Source: an uncultured Eubacteriales bacterium
GTDB lineage: Bacteria; Bacillota; Clostridia; Christensenellales; CAG-917
Reading direction: 5' to 3'
Length of the DNA: 64,000 bases
NCBI GenBank assembly: GCA_900547975.1
Contig: URIX01000003.1
Location: 1-64,000 of the forward strand
Of the stretch, positions 8,717 to 18,391 are shown piece by piece. The position numbers were made by a program, and so were the translations under genes. A model generated the notes under the pieces. That model saw only the letters and a program-made list of their open reading frames with translations, was not told where the DNA came from and ran no database searches. Position 1 is the first letter of the stretch; the number at the start of each line of letters is the position of its first letter.

Positions 8717-9787
8717 ATGATTAACAAAGAGTTCTTTCAAGCATTGGACGATCTTGAAAAGGAACAACGCATTCCCAAAGAGTCAATGATTGAATCTATC
8801 GAAGCAGGGCTTGTGTCCGCGTACAAGAAGGAATACGGCTTTGCAAGTCAGATTTCCGTTCGTCTCAACGAGGAAAAAATGACCTACAAAGTGTACGCGC
8901 ACAAACTCGTCGTGGACGAAGTCGAAGACGAGGAATCTCAAATTTCTCTCGAAGACGCGCAAGACATCGACAAAAAGTACAAAGTCGGTGACGTCGTAAT
9001 CGAGGACATCACTCCGAAGGACTTTTCACGTATCGCCGCGCAAACCGCAAAACAAGTCATTTTGCAACGTATCAACGACTATAAGAAGGAACTCGTGCTC
9101 AACGAAATGAGCGAGCGCACGGGCGAAATCCTCAGCGCGATCGTAAGAAGAAAAGAAGGAAACACCGTCTACGTCGAAATCACCGGCACGCAAATGGAAG
9201 GCGTTATGATGCAACAAGACCAAGTTCCGACCGAAACGTACAACGTGAACGACGTCATCAAAGTGTACGTCAAAAAGATTCGCGACGGTTTGCACGGCGC
9301 GCAAGTTGTCGTGTCGAGAAGTTCGGCAGGCTTCGTTCGCAGACTGTTCGAACTCGAAGTTCCCGAAATCAAGGCGGGACTCGTCAAAATCAACAGCATC
9401 GTTCGCGAAGCGGGATTCCGCACCAAACTCGCAGTGTCCAGTGAAGATCCCAACGTCGACGCAGTCGGAAGTTGCATAGGCAACAAGGGTGTGAGAGTCA
9501 ACGCGGTCGTTGCCGAACTCGGCGGCGAAAAGATCGACGTCATCGAATATTGCGACGATCCTATCGAATATATCGCTCGCGCGCTTTCGCCCGCACAAGT
9601 GCTTATGGTTTCCATCAACGAGGAAGAAAAGAACGCAAAAGTCATCGTTCCCGACGAGAAACTCTCGCTTGCAATCGGCAGAAGCGGTCAAAACGCTCGT
9701 CTTGCGGCAAAACTTACCGGCTGGAAGATAGACGTCAAACCTTATTCCACGCTCAAAGTCGACGAGCAAGAAGTGCAAGGTGAATAA
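8717..9787 (+). CDS. nusA: Transcription termination/antitermination factor NusA
   Basis: NusA binds RNA polymerase and modulates pausing and termination. The 356-residue product has the N-terminal polymerase-binding domain, an S1 domain (around SAIVRRKEGNTVYVEI, residues 137-195) and two KH domains (CIGNKGVRVNAVV and LAIGRSGQNARLAAKLTGW). It lacks the C-terminal acidic repeats of proteobacterial NusA, as usual in Firmicutes. A perfect AGGAGG (8704-8709) precedes the start. It is co-transcribed with rimP and ylxR. Confidence 0.97.
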   Translation: MINKEFFQALDDLEKEQRIPKESMIESIEAGLVSAYKKEYGFASQISVRLNEEKMTYKVYAHKLVVDEVEDEESQISLEDAQDIDKKYKVGDVVIEDITPKDFSRIAAQTAKQVILQRINDYKKELVLNEMSERTGEILSAIVRRKEGNTVYVEITGTQMEGVMMQQDQVPTETYNVNDVIKVYVKKIRDGLHGAQVVVSRSSAGFVRRLFELEVPEIKAGLVKINSIVREAGFRTKLAVSSEDPNVDAVGSCIGNKGVRVNAVVAELGGEKIDVIEYCDDPIEYIARALSPAQVLMVSINEEEKNAKVIVPDEKLSLAIGRSGQNARLAAKLTGWKIDVKPYSTLKVDEQEVQGE

Positions 9788-9788
9788 A

Positions 9789-10037
9789 ATGTCCTATCCC
9801 AAGAACACCCGAAAATGCGTCGTGTGCAAGGAACACGCCGACAAGTCCGAAATGCTGAGATTCGTCAAAGACAAGGACGGAAAAGTGTTTCTCGACCGCT
9901 CGCAAAAAGCGGACGGCAGGGGCGTTTGGGTGCATAATTGCGAGGACTGTATACAAAAACTTATCAGGAAAAAGACTCTCAACGCCGCGTTCAAACGCAA
10001 CGTAGGCGACGAGATATACGGTGAGATAAATGAGTAA
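9789..10037 (+). CDS. ylxR: YlxR family RNA-binding protein
   Basis: This is a small DUF448 protein of the nusA-infB operon; Bacillus YlxR is nucleoid- or RNA-associated, and some members are named RnpM for an effect on RNase P. The 82-residue product begins YPKNTRKCVVCKEHADKSEMLRFV and has the family DGRGVWVHNCEDC stretch. I take ATG 9789 over the in-frame GTG 9780 because AGGTGAA (9778-9784) is well placed for it. It overlaps ylxQ by 8 nt. Confidence 0.92.
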   Translation: MSYPKNTRKCVVCKEHADKSEMLRFVKDKDGKVFLDRSQKADGRGVWVHNCEDCIQKLIRKKTLNAAFKRNVGDEIYGEINE

Positions 10038-10302
10038 AATCGGTGCTTACGTCGGACTTGCGCAACGCTCGGGTTCGGTGCTTTACGGCGAAGATATTAT
10101 CTGCGAGAAGAAAAACCTCGCAAAAGTCGTGCTCGTTTCATCGACCGCAACCGATAAGTATAAAGAAAGGATATTGAAGAAGATGAGTTGTCCCGTGTAT
10201 ATCGTGGACGGTCTTGGCGAGGCTCTGCACCGCGAGGGTGTCAATGCAATCGCCATAACTAACGACAATCTCGCAAAGGCGGTTGTCGGTGTATTGAGGT
10301 GA
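10030..10302 (+). CDS. ylxQ: L7Ae/L30e family RNA-binding protein YlxQ
   Basis: This 90-residue protein has the L7Ae fold and belongs to a family that binds kink-turn RNA. It matches the family in IGAYVGLAQRSGSVLYGEDI, the VLVSSTATDKYKERI centre and the C-terminal AIAITNDNLAKAV. It lies between ylxR and infB with overlaps on both sides, so expression is coupled to nusA and infB. Confidence 0.9.
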   Translation: MSKIGAYVGLAQRSGSVLYGEDIICEKKNLAKVVLVSSTATDKYKERILKKMSCPVYIVDGLGEALHREGVNAIAITNDNLAKAVVGVLR

Positions 10303-10304
10303 AT

Positions 10305-13028
10305 ATGCCCGAAAACAAAAAAGAAACAAACGTCGATTCCGTAAAAATGCTCAGTGAGTACAAAACTACGAAACTTGCCGAACTTTCCGAAAATATCTCT
10401 CGTCAAAAGTCGAGAGCAGCCGTGATTATGGCTTCTATCAAGGCAAAACGCGACGAACTTTTGCAAAAAGCAGAGCAAATCGAAAAAGCCAAAGAAGAAG
10501 CGAAGGCTGCCGAAAAGGAAAAGTTCGAAGAAGTCGAGAACAAAATCGAACGTGAATCCGAAAAAGCCGTCGAAAAAACGGTAACGGCACAAGATACGCC
10601 TGTCGTCGAGCCTAAGACAGAGGTCAAAGCGGAAAAAGAAACGAAAGCCGAAAAGGAAGTCAAAAAAGACGATACTTCCGCTTCCGAAAAAGAGACCGTG
10701 AAAGGCGAAGAAAAGACGGAAAAGGAATCCAAGCAAGACGAGAAAAAGCAAGAGGATTCAAAGAAGCCGCATGTTGCGGTCGTTCCCAAAACGCCTTTTG
10801 AACTTGCGCAAGAAAATCCCGAAATTTTGCCTAACGGCGAAGTGCGCAGAATTTACGTTCCGCCGACGCCGAAGCCGAAGGTTACGACGAGAGTGTTCGG
10901 ACAAGGCGGTTATCAACAACCGCGCGGACCGAAGCCGCAACAAAACGGACAAGGACAAAGACCGCAAGGACAAAATCAAGGTCAAAACGGCGGCCCGAGA
11001 CGATTGTCGGCATCGCAAAGCGTTGCCAACGCCGCGCAGCAATTTCCTCCTAAACCTGCTGCGCAAAAGGGCAAGGGCGGCAAACAAAACTCAAACAACG
11101 GTTCGAGCAAGTTCGACGATAAGTCAACGATGAACAAGCGCGCGCTTATGAAGCGCGGCTATCTCGTCGACGACAGAATTTCATACGACGAGGACGGCGA
11201 AGCAATCGTTCGCAACTACAAAGTCAACAAGAACAGAGGCGGTGGCAACAGCGCAACCGTTATAATCGAAAACGCTGTTATAACCACCGACCCCGTTTCC
11301 ATCAAAACTTTGAGCGAAAAAATCGGTAAATCTGCCGCGGAAATCGTCAAAACACTGTTCGTTCTGGGCATTATGAAGACAATTAACGACAGTATCGATT
11401 TCGCAACTGCGGAACTCGTTGCCGACGAATTCGGAATCAAACTCGAATACAAACCGGACGTGACTCTCGAAGATACGCTCACCGCACAACTCGAAGTGGA
11501 CGACGTTGAAGAACTTGAAAATCTTGTTCCGCGTCCGCCTGTCGTCACGATTATGGGTCACGTAGACCACGGTAAAACTTCGCTTCTCGACTATATCAGA
11601 AAGTCGAACGTTACGGGCGGCGAAGCGGGCGGCATTACACAACATATCGGCGCATATACCGTTACGCTCAACGGAAATCCCATTACGTTCCTCGATACCC
11701 CCGGTCACGAAGCGTTCACATCTATGCGTGCTCGCGGCGCGCAAGTTACGGATATTGCGATTCTGGTCGTTGCGGCGGACGACGGCGTTATGCCTCAGAC
11801 GCTCGAAGCAATCAGCCATGCAAAGCAAGCAAAAGTGCCTATCATCGTCGCTATGAACAAAATGGACAGAGCAGGCGCAAATCCCGACAAGGTGCTTTCG
11901 CAACTCGCAGAAAACGGCGTAACCCCCGAAGAATGGGGCGGCGATACGCCCGTCGTGCGCGTGTCTGCCAAGACGGGTATGGGCGTTGAAGATTTGCTCG
12001 AACAAATCCTCGTACGCGCAGAAGTCGAAGAATTGCGTGCGAATCCCGACAGAAACGCAAGAGGCACTATCATTGAGGCAAAACTCGACAAAGGTCTCGG
12101 CAAAATCGCAACTATCCTCGTTCAAACCGGTACGTTGCACGTCGGTGATAACGTCGTCGCAGGCATTTGCACGGGTAAGATCCGCGCTATGATAGACGAT
12201 AAGGGCAGAAAGGTCAAAAAAGCCGGTCCGTCTATGCCCGTTTCCGTCACCGGTTGGGACGACGTTCCCGAGGCAGGCGACAGAATCGACGTCGTTGCGG
12301 ACGAAAAGTTCGCAAGAGAACTCGCAGAAGAAAGAAAACTCAAACTCGCCGCAAGTCAAACGGAATCTACGTCCGTTTCGCTCAACGACTTGTTCGACAA
12401 GATTTCAAAAGGCGAACTCAAATCCGTCAAACTCATCATCAAAGCGGACGTTCAAGGCTCGGTCGAGGCGGTCAAGCAATCACTTGCCAAACTCGGTAAC
12501 GAAGAAGTCAATATCGACATCATCCACGCGGCTGTCGGCGGTATCAAAGAAAGCGACGTTTTGCTTGCGGAAACTTCAAACGCAATCATCATCGGCTTCA
12601 ACGTGCGCCCCGACAACAACGCAAAACAACTCGCCGCGCAAAAGAAAATCGACATCAGATTCTACAACATCATTTACAACGCAATCGAGGACATCGAAAA
12701 GGCGGTCAAGGGCATGCTCGATCCCAAGTTCAAAGAGGTCGTTCTCGGTTCTGCGGAAGTGCGTGAATTGTTCAAAATCAGCGGAGTCGGCACTATCGCA
12801 GGTTGCCACGTCATCGACGGTAAAGTCGTTCGCGGCGCACAAGCACGTCTTATCAGAAACGGAAAAGTCGAGTATACAGGCGAAATCGCTTCCTTGCGCC
12901 ACGGCAAAGACGACGTCAAGGAAATGGCAAAGAACTTCGACTGCGGCATAATGCTGTCCAACTTCCAAGACGTCAAAGTGGACGACGTAATCGAAGCGTT
13001 CACGATGGAGAAAACAAATGAAGATTAA
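10305..13028 (+). CDS. infB: Translation initiation factor IF-2
   Basis: IF-2 is the GTPase that brings fMet-tRNA to the 30S subunit. Residues 1-270 are a long charged, low-complexity N-terminus: a Lys/Glu-rich coiled part and then a Gln/Gly/Pro-rich part. An IF2_N domain follows, then the G domain with [18 protein letters not shown] and NKMDRAGA, then domains II-IV. The product is about 907 residues. ATG 10305 is chosen; a GTG two codons earlier overlaps the ylxQ stop. The stop overlaps the rbfA start by 11 nt. The ylxP gene often found next is missing. Confidence 0.97.
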   Translation: MPENKKETNVDSVKMLSEYKTTKLAELSENISRQKSRAAVIMASIKAKRDELLQKAEQIEKAKEEAKAAEKEKFEEVENKIERESEKAVEKTVTAQDTPVVEPKTEVKAEKETKAEKEVKKDDTSASEKETVKGEEKTEKESKQDEKKQEDSKKPHVAVVPKTPFELAQENPEILPNGEVRRIYVPPTPKPKVTTRVFGQGGYQQPRGPKPQQNGQGQRPQGQNQGQNGGPRRLSASQSVANAAQQFPPKPAAQKGKGGKQNSNNGSSKFDDKSTMNKRALMKRGYLVDDRISYDEDGEAIVRNYKVNKNRGGGNSATVIIENAVITTDPVSIKTLSEKIGKSAAEIVKTLFVLGIMKTINDSIDFATAELVADEFGIKLEYKPDVTLEDTLTAQLEVDDVEELENLVPRPPVVTIMGHVDHGKTSLLDYIRKSNVTGGEAGGITQHIGAYTVTLNGNPITFLDTPGHEAFTSMRARGAQVTDIAILVVAADDGVMPQTLEAISHAKQAKVPIIVAMNKMDRAGANPDKVLSQLAENGVTPEEWGGDTPVVRVSAKTGMGVEDLLEQILVRAEVEELRANPDRNARGTIIEAKLDKGLGKIATILVQTGTLHVGDNVVAGICTGKIRAMIDDKGRKVKKAGPSMPVSVTGWDDVPEAGDRIDVVADEKFARELAEERKLKLAASQTESTSVSLNDLFDKISKGELKSVKLIIKADVQGSVEAVKQSLAKLGNEEVNIDIIHAAVGGIKESDVLLAETSNAIIIGFNVRPDNNAKQLAAQKKIDIRFYNIIYNAIEDIEKAVKGMLDPKFKEVVLGSAEVRELFKISGVGTIAGCHVIDGKVVRGAQARLIRNGKVEYTGEIASLRHGKDDVKEMAKNFDCGIMLSNFQDVKVDDVIEAFTMEKTNED

Positions 13029-13407
13029 GATGGAACGAGTCAATTCCGAACTCGCCAGACAAATCACCAAAATCATTGCCGAAGACGTTAAAGACCCGCG
13101 TCTTCACAATGCAATCGTCGGCGTGACCAAACTTTACACCACGCCCGACCTTAAATACGCAAAGGTGTATTTGTCCATATATGCGGCAAACGACGAGGAA
13201 AGGCAAGAGGCGTATTACACGATATGCCGTTCCAAAACGTTCATTCGCAATATGCTCAAAGACAGCGTGCAAATCCGTCTTTTGCCCGAACTCAATTTCA
13301 TAATTGACGACAGCGTCGATTACAGCATAAAAATCGACGAAATACTCAATAAAATCAAGAAACAGGACGAGCAAAGGACGATTGCAAACACCGACGAGGA
13401 ACAATGA
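13018..13407 (+). CDS. rbfA: 30S ribosome-binding factor A
   Basis: RbfA is a KH-fold factor needed for maturation of the 16S rRNA 5' end and for growth in the cold. The product has 129 residues. Family features are RVNSELARQITKIIAEDVKDPRL at the N-terminus, then VTKLYTTPDLKYAKVYLSIY, and LLPELNFIIDDSVDYSIKIDEIL near the end. It overlaps infB upstream and nrnA downstream (4 nt), so it is tightly coupled within the translation operon. Confidence 0.95.
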   Translation: MKIKMERVNSELARQITKIIAEDVKDPRLHNAIVGVTKLYTTPDLKYAKVYLSIYAANDEERQEAYYTICRSKTFIRNMLKDSVQIRLLPELNFIIDDSVDYSIKIDEILNKIKKQDEQRTIANTDEEQ

Positions 13408-14357
13408 ACGATATTCTTCAAGAAATCTCAAAAAGAATAAATCGCTCGGACGATATTGCGCTTTATTGTCACACTAAACCCGATTGCGACGCTTTGGGCA
13501 GTATGCTCGCGCTTTACGTCGCTCTCAAAAAAAAGGGTAAAAACGTTTCGGTATATTGCGATTCGCCCGTTCCCGACAAATACAAAACTCTGTTCAAAAG
13601 CGAAGATATTGCTTTTCCGCAAAAGAGAGTTCACGACCTCGCAATCAGCATTGACGCGAGTTCCATCGACAGACTCGGACAGTGTATGAAGTCGTTTTTG
13701 TCGGCAAAAACGCAAATCGTCATCGACCATCACAAATCCTTTGAGAGATTCGCTTCGCTTTGCTACGTTGACGAAACGGCAAGCGCGTGTGCGGAAATCG
13801 TTTTCCAACTGCTCAAATCTATGAAAGCAATCGATGTAGACGTTGCGAAACTGCTATTTTGCGGTATCGTGACAGACAGCGGTTGTTTTTCTTATTCCAA
13901 CACCACGAAACGCACCCACGAAATCGCGTGCGAATTGCTTGAATATAACTTCGACGCAAGCGAGGCGATTTATCAAGTGTACAGCAGCATCACTCCAAAC
14001 AAGTTCGACTTAAAACGCCGAGCACTCGCAAAAGCGAAATTCTTCGAGAGCAGACAAATTGCATTGATTTGCTTCACAAAAGACGATTTTGCCGCAACAA
14101 ACACGACTTGCGACGATACGGAAGGAATCGTAAGCGAACTTATCGACGTCGATTGCGTGAAAGTCGCGTATGCGTTATCGCAAGTGGGCGACAAAAACTT
14201 CAAACTCAGTATTCGTACGAAAGATAACGTTGACGCTTCCGACATTGCGATGACTTTCGGCGGGGGCGGGCACAAATTCGCTTCGGGTTGCCGTGTCAAC
14301 GGCTATCTCGAAGACATCGAAGAAAAACTCGTAAAACTTGCAAAGGACAGAATCTAA
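13404..14357 (+). CDS. nrnA: DHH/DHHA1 phosphoesterase, NrnA-like oligoribonuclease/pAp phosphatase
   Basis: NrnA degrades nano-RNAs and dephosphorylates pAp in bacteria that lack Orn. The 317-residue product shows HTKPDCDALGS (metal ligands), the DHH motif in VIDHHKSFERFA, the GIVTDSGCFSYSNTT stretch and the DHHA1 signature GGGGHKFASGC at the C-terminus. It lies between rbfA and truB, the normal Firmicutes position. The four-base ATGA overlap with rbfA indicates coupling. Confidence 0.92.
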   Translation: MNDILQEISKRINRSDDIALYCHTKPDCDALGSMLALYVALKKKGKNVSVYCDSPVPDKYKTLFKSEDIAFPQKRVHDLAISIDASSIDRLGQCMKSFLSAKTQIVIDHHKSFERFASLCYVDETASACAEIVFQLLKSMKAIDVDVAKLLFCGIVTDSGCFSYSNTTKRTHEIACELLEYNFDASEAIYQVYSSITPNKFDLKRRALAKAKFFESRQIALICFTKDDFAATNTTCDDTEGIVSELIDVDCVKVAYALSQVGDKNFKLSIRTKDNVDASDIAMTFGGGGHKFASGCRVNGYLEDIEEKLVKLAKDRI

Positions 14358-14394
14358 CAGGGTATTTTGTCAAGAATTAAATTTTTAATCTAAT

Positions 14395-15282
14395 ATGAAA
14401 GGCTTTGTCAACATCAACAAACCATACGGTATGACTTCAAGCGACGTCGTTGTCAAAGTGCGTGGAATACTGCGCAGAGTCAGCGGCGAAAAGCAGAAAG
14501 TCGGACATCTCGGCACTCTCGACCCAATCGGTACGGGCGTTTTGCCGATTGCCGTCGGAACCGCGACAAGGCTTTTCGATTATATGCAGCAAAAAGTCAA
14601 AGTCTATCGCGCAACTTTCGTTTTCGGAGAAACGACCGATACGCTCGATTGCACGGGCAAGGTTGTAGAAAACAGTTCCGTTATCCCGACAAGAGAACAA
14701 ATCGACGAAGCGGCAAAAAATATCGTCGGCGACATCGAGCAGATTCCGCCGCAGTATTCGGCAAAATCAGTCGGCGGCGTAAGGGCGTACGACTTGGCGC
14801 GTAAAGGCATTCAAGTCGAATTAAAACCGAAAAAAGTGACCGTATATTACGTCAAAACGGTCGATTGCGATATAGACGGCGCGCCGTATGCGCTCAAAGA
14901 AAACGAGTATGCGTTTGAAATTGCGTGTTCGAGCGGAACGTATATTCGCTCGATAGCGCGCGACCTTGCCGCTTTTCTCGGAACTGTCGCTTATATGTCG
15001 TCGATTTGCAGAATCAAAAGCGGCGACTTTGAGATTTGCGATTCCGTTTCGCTTGAAGATTTTGAAAAAATGCCGTTAGAATACCTAAAACCGATAGATT
15101 GCGCATTGAAAAGTTTTGAAAAAGTGCAAATTGACGAGGCGCAAAAGAGCAAGGTTTTGAACGGCGTTAGCATAAAAATCGACAATTTGCCGCTCGGCGA
15201 TTTCGCCGTCGAACGAGACGGTGAAGTTCTCGGTATGGGCGAGTGCGTAAAAGGTTTGCTACATATGAAAACGAGGTTGTGA
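14395..15282 (+). CDS. truB: tRNA pseudouridine(55) synthase
   Basis: TruB makes pseudouridine 55 in the T-loop of tRNAs. The catalytic aspartate is in GHLGTLDPIGTGVLPIAVG and the N-terminal GFVNINKPYGMTSSDVV is typical. At 295 residues it is normal, with a short C-terminal region. No good ribosome-binding site is visible before ATG 14395, and the preceding 37 nt are AT-rich. It is followed by ribF after 5 nt. Confidence 0.95.
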   Translation: MKGFVNINKPYGMTSSDVVVKVRGILRRVSGEKQKVGHLGTLDPIGTGVLPIAVGTATRLFDYMQQKVKVYRATFVFGETTDTLDCTGKVVENSSVIPTREQIDEAAKNIVGDIEQIPPQYSAKSVGGVRAYDLARKGIQVELKPKKVTVYYVKTVDCDIDGAPYALKENEYAFEIACSSGTYIRSIARDLAAFLGTVAYMSSICRIKSGDFEICDSVSLEDFEKMPLEYLKPIDCALKSFEKVQIDEAQKSKVLNGVSIKIDNLPLGDFAVERDGEVLGMGECVKGLLHMKTRL

Positions 15283-15287
15283 AAAGT

Positions 15288-16238
15288 ATGAAAATCCTCG
15301 ACTTTGAAAAACGATACGATATTCCCGTTGCGCTTGCGCTCGGCTTTTTCGATTGTATTCACAAAGGACATCAAAAACTTTGCGAGCGTGCAATCGAGTA
15401 TGCCAAAACAAACGGAATCGAAAGCGCGCTTTTGACGTTCACGAACGATCCGAACGTCATTTTCGGCAACGAAAAACAAATGTATTGTTTTTACGATCGT
15501 GTAAAAGTGATTGAAAAATGCGGTTTGGACATCGTTATCGGCGCATTGTTCGACGATAAATTCGCAAGTTTGTCACCGCTCGATTTTCTCGACGTATTGA
15601 CGTCGAATTTCAACGTAAAATCGATTTTCGTCGGTGCGGATTACACGTTCGGTAAATTTGCGGCAGGGAACGTCGACTTGCTTCGAAAGTATTGCGATAG
15701 CAAAGGTATTTCGCTTTTCGTAGTTCCATTTGAAACGTCGGACGGCGTGAAAATTTCAACATCTAAACTCAAATCGTTCGTGAAAGACGGTCAAGTCGAC
15801 AAACTCAACGAATATCTCGCTTTGCCGTATTTTATGAGCGGTGAAGTGTTGCACGCTCGCCACAAAGGCACGGGAATGGGATTTCCGACAACCAACATCG
15901 CACTCGACGAATCCCGTTTGCAACTCGAAAACGGCATATATGCGACTTTTTGCGAGGTTGACGGCAAAGTTTTCAAATCTATGACCAACGTAGGCGCAAA
16001 ACCTACGTTTTCGGATAATTCCATATCCGTTGAAACGTATATAATAGATTTTTCGGGTGACGTATACGGCAAAAATATCGTCGTGTATTTTATCGAAAAA
16101 ATGCGCGATATTGTCAAATTCGCATCTCAAGTCGAGTTGAAAGCACAACTCGACAGCGACGAGGTCAATGCGAAGAAAATTCTTGACGATTTCGAGCGCA
16201 ATCACGCTGACAGTTTGATTTTTAGAGGTGACAAATGA
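15288..16238 (+). CDS. ribF: Bifunctional riboflavin kinase/FAD synthetase
   Basis: RibF makes FMN from riboflavin and then FAD. The N-terminal adenylyltransferase half has LGFFDCIHKGHQKL and the loop GADYTFGKFAAGN. The C-terminal kinase half has KGTGMGFPTTNIA and ENGIYATF, followed by TNVGAKPTF and the helix ending in VELKAQLDSD. Start ATG 15288 is taken because it puts the adenylyltransferase strand near the N-terminus; further in-frame codons upstream lie inside truB. No FMN riboswitch is present before it. Product length is 316 residues. Confidence 0.94.
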   Translation: MKILDFEKRYDIPVALALGFFDCIHKGHQKLCERAIEYAKTNGIESALLTFTNDPNVIFGNEKQMYCFYDRVKVIEKCGLDIVIGALFDDKFASLSPLDFLDVLTSNFNVKSIFVGADYTFGKFAAGNVDLLRKYCDSKGISLFVVPFETSDGVKISTSKLKSFVKDGQVDKLNEYLALPYFMSGEVLHARHKGTGMGFPTTNIALDESRLQLENGIYATFCEVDGKVFKSMTNVGAKPTFSDNSISVETYIIDFSGDVYGKNIVVYFIEKMRDIVKFASQVELKAQLDSDEVNAKKILDDFERNHADSLIFRGDK

Positions 16239-17104
16239 TAAATAAAAGTAACGTAGCATTGTTCGGACCGTCCGGACACGACGAACAGTTCGCAAAAGAC
16301 GGATTGACCGCCACGCTTCAAATGCCTCAATGGTTGAGAGATAAGGGACTCGATTTGTTTGAATATTCCTTCGGTAAAGGCGTTCGCATAAGCGAAGCAA
16401 CCGCAGAAGCAATAGGGAACGAAGCCGACAAATTCGGCATCGAAATCAGCGTTCACGCGCCGTATTTCATAAATTTTGCTTCCGTTGAGCAAGAAAAAGC
16501 GGATAATTCTATAAATTATCTCACGAGTTCGCTCAAAGCACTCAGACATTTTCACGGTCAAAGATGCGTTTTCCACCCCGGTGCAGAGGGCAAACAACCT
16601 CGAAACGAAGCGTTTGCACGCACGTTTGATAATTTTGCGCGCGCACTCGACGTTATAAAGCAAAACGGTGACGATGACCTGATTGTTTGTCCCGAAACTA
16701 TGGGGAAACAAGCGCAAATCGGCACGGTGAGTGAAGTTATAGCACTTTGCAAACTTGCCCCGAACGTTTATCCTTGCGTCGATTTCGGCCATGTAAATAG
16801 CCTTTGGGGCGGCGCATTGAAAACTTCCGAAGATTTTCAGCGTATCATTGACGACCTCTTCGACGGGCTCGGCGAAGAAAAGACGAAAAATATGCACGTT
16901 CATTTCAGCAAGATTATGTACGGCGCAAAAGGCGAAATCAAGCATTTAACCTTTGCCGACAATATCTATGGACCTGAGTTTGAACCGTTTTGCGAAGTGA
17001 TTGTCAAAAACAATCTCACGCCACACGTTTTGAGCGAATCCGCCGGCACGCAAATGTTCGACTCGCTCTATATGAAGCGCGCATACGAAAATATGTCAAA
17101 ATAA
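16235..17104 (+). CDS. Endonuclease IV-like (AP endonuclease family 2) TIM-barrel protein
   Basis: The 289-residue product resembles Nfo-type apurinic endonucleases, which cut DNA at abasic sites using three metal ions. Likely metal ligands are spread as in Nfo: SVHAPYFINF, VFHPGAEG, CPETMGK, CVDFGHVNSLWGG, HVHFSK and the terminal LSESAGTQ. The N-terminus lacks the usual MxxIGSHVS form, so a sugar-isomerase-like function cannot be excluded. It overlaps the ribF stop (ATGA) and has an AGAGGTGA ribosome-binding site. It is the last gene of the rightward superoperon. Confidence 0.8.
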   Translation: MINKSNVALFGPSGHDEQFAKDGLTATLQMPQWLRDKGLDLFEYSFGKGVRISEATAEAIGNEADKFGIEISVHAPYFINFASVEQEKADNSINYLTSSLKALRHFHGQRCVFHPGAEGKQPRNEAFARTFDNFARALDVIKQNGDDDLIVCPETMGKQAQIGTVSEVIALCKLAPNVYPCVDFGHVNSLWGGALKTSEDFQRIIDDLFDGLGEEKTKNMHVHFSKIMYGAKGEIKHLTFADNIYGPEFEPFCEVIVKNNLTPHVLSESAGTQMFDSLYMKRAYENMSK

Positions 17105-17161
17105 CGTATTCTTGATTTTCAACTTTGCTAATAAAACAAATTCAACATTTTGCAACAGAGT

Positions 17162-17188
17162 AGCGTCCATCACGGACGCTATTTTTTA
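17162..17188 (+). terminator. Intrinsic terminator of the frr-to-nfo gene block
   Basis: A perfect 7-bp stem (AGCGTCC at 17162-17168, GGACGCT at 17174-17180, loop ATCAC) is followed by ATTTTTTAT, 58 nt after the endonuclease gene. The following 17189-17392 holds nothing I recognise; one 77-codon open frame crosses the hairpin and is not credible. Confidence 0.85.
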
Positions 17189-17392
17189 TGACGAAAAGTA
17201 TCCGAGAATTTTAAATTATCAAGTGGGTAGAAAGATAAAGTCAAACTTCAATATTAAAAAGAAGTTTGGCAAAAGAGGAAGTCAAACTCAAAATTCGGTA
17301 GAAGTCCCCAAAACACAAAAGTATATCGGCAGAGTGCAACGTTAAAAATCGAACTTTGAAACAAATTTTTTGCGAGAAGTAGGGAAATTTTC

Positions 17393-17428
17393 AATGTTCA
17401 ACCCGTGTATAAACTATTCGCAAAACAC
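17393..17428 (+). repeat. Left 36-bp direct repeat (attL)
   Basis: Identical over 36 bp to 30582-30617, with different flanks on both sides. It starts AATGTTCAACCCG and ends ATTCGCAAAACAC, with an imperfect central palindrome GTGTATAAAC. It marks the junction of chromosome and element. It lies in the gap between two converging chromosomal gene blocks, so no gene is disrupted. Confidence 0.9.
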
Positions 17429-17451
17429 GAGTTCGGCTGAAAGCGTGTTCA

Positions 17452-17484
17452 AAAAGTCCACAGAGATAAACTCTGTGAACTTTT
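17452..17484. terminator. Bidirectional terminator at the left end of the element
   Basis: A 14-bp stem with one mismatch (17452-17465 with 17471-17484, loop ATAAA) has A-runs on the left arm and T-runs on the right arm, so it can stop transcription from both sides. It would end the leftward repressor transcript, and in the circular form it would end the rep transcript. The gap 17485-17562 holds nothing else. Confidence 0.7.
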
Positions 17485-17562
17485 CATTTTGTGGTCAATT
17501 TGTCCTCGCATAAAAGTGCGGTGAAGTGAAGTTAAAAGCACACGAATTTTTTGCGTGATCTT

Positions 17563-18372
17563 TTATAATGTTTGCAACCATTGGATAAACCAAGATAAAG
17601 GTGGCGCAAGCAAAATAGCTAAAATAATACAAACTATTTTTATTTTTTTATAAACATTAATATTTGATAGTTGCTTTTTGCTATCTTTTATCTCAGCTCT
17701 GTTTGTTCGGGTTTGTATTATTCCGTATTTAGTCTTTTTGTCTGTATAATGTATATACTTGATTTTTTCTTCTTTTAGCAAATTAAGAATTTTGTCTAAA
17801 TTATATGAAATAATATATAGTATCCGATGATAGTCACTAACAAGACAATCAAGTGTTTCTTCAAAAGATAGTATATATGCAGAAATGTCTTGTTGTTGTT
17901 TATTTTGTGCGATGTATGTCCTGTGAATTCCGTCAATTATAAGTGTTTCGTTTATAAAGTTATAAGCAATTATAATTGGACTATGTTCACTTTGTAATGA
18001 AAGCGCTTTTATTTTGTTTATGTTAATTTCTGACTTTGATAAATTGATACTGTTAGTAGGAATTGAAGTAATTGGTATATTCTTTTCTTTGATTATTTGT
18101 TCTGCCTTGTCAATAGAAAATGTAAGGGTGAAGGTTAAGCCAAGCATATTATAATCTTGTGTAAAAAACTGGCTGTCTATGTTTTTTCTTGTTAAATAGT
18201 AAGACTTGTTTTGTATATTATGAATTTTTCCAATATAAAAATCTAGTTCATATTTAATCTCTGGATGTATCTCTTCTATTTGTTTAATATTGTTTTCAAA
18301 TTCCTCAATGTTTGTTAATGGTATTGTTTCATATGACGTTATGCAATTATCAATATTTTGTTTATTATTCAT
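17563..18372 (-). CDS. Unknown protein with ParB-like fold hints and a C-terminal membrane anchor
   Basis: I do not recognise this 269-residue protein. It is very rich in Ile, Asn and Lys and its DNA is clearly more AT-rich than its neighbours. Residues 126-160 (SPIIIAYNFINETLIIDGIHRTYIAQ) resemble the ParB/sulfiredoxin pattern of a strand, a turn, IDGxHR and a helix. The last 25 residues form one transmembrane helix. A good GGGAGAA site precedes ATG 18372. It lies 19 nt downstream of the repressor gene on the same strand, so it is likely expressed in the lysogen. That is the usual place for a cargo or superinfection-exclusion gene; the function is inference only. Confidence 0.6.
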   Translation of the reverse strand: MNNKQNIDNCITSYETIPLTNIEEFENNIKQIEEIHPEIKYELDFYIGKIHNIQNKSYYLTRKNIDSQFFTQDYNMLGLTFTLTFSIDKAEQIIKEKNIPITSIPTNSINLSKSEININKIKALSLQSEHSPIIIAYNFINETLIIDGIHRTYIAQNKQQQDISAYILSFEETLDCLVSDYHRILYIISYNLDKILNLLKEEKIKYIHYTDKKTKYGIIQTRTNRAEIKDSKKQLSNINVYKKIKIVCIILAILLAPPLSWFIQWLQTL

Positions 18373-18391
18373 TTATTCTCCCGTAAATATA

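Noticed and set aside
15240..15290. FMN riboswitch before ribF
   Set aside because: Only 5 nt separate truB and ribF; no room and no motif.
17112..17345. 77-codon open frame after the endonuclease gene
   Set aside because: It crosses a strong terminator, has no ribosome-binding site and no recognisable content.
17393..17428. Canonical dif site
   Set aside because: The arms are not palindromic beyond a 10-bp core and do not match the Bacillus dif consensus; kept only as a hypothesis.
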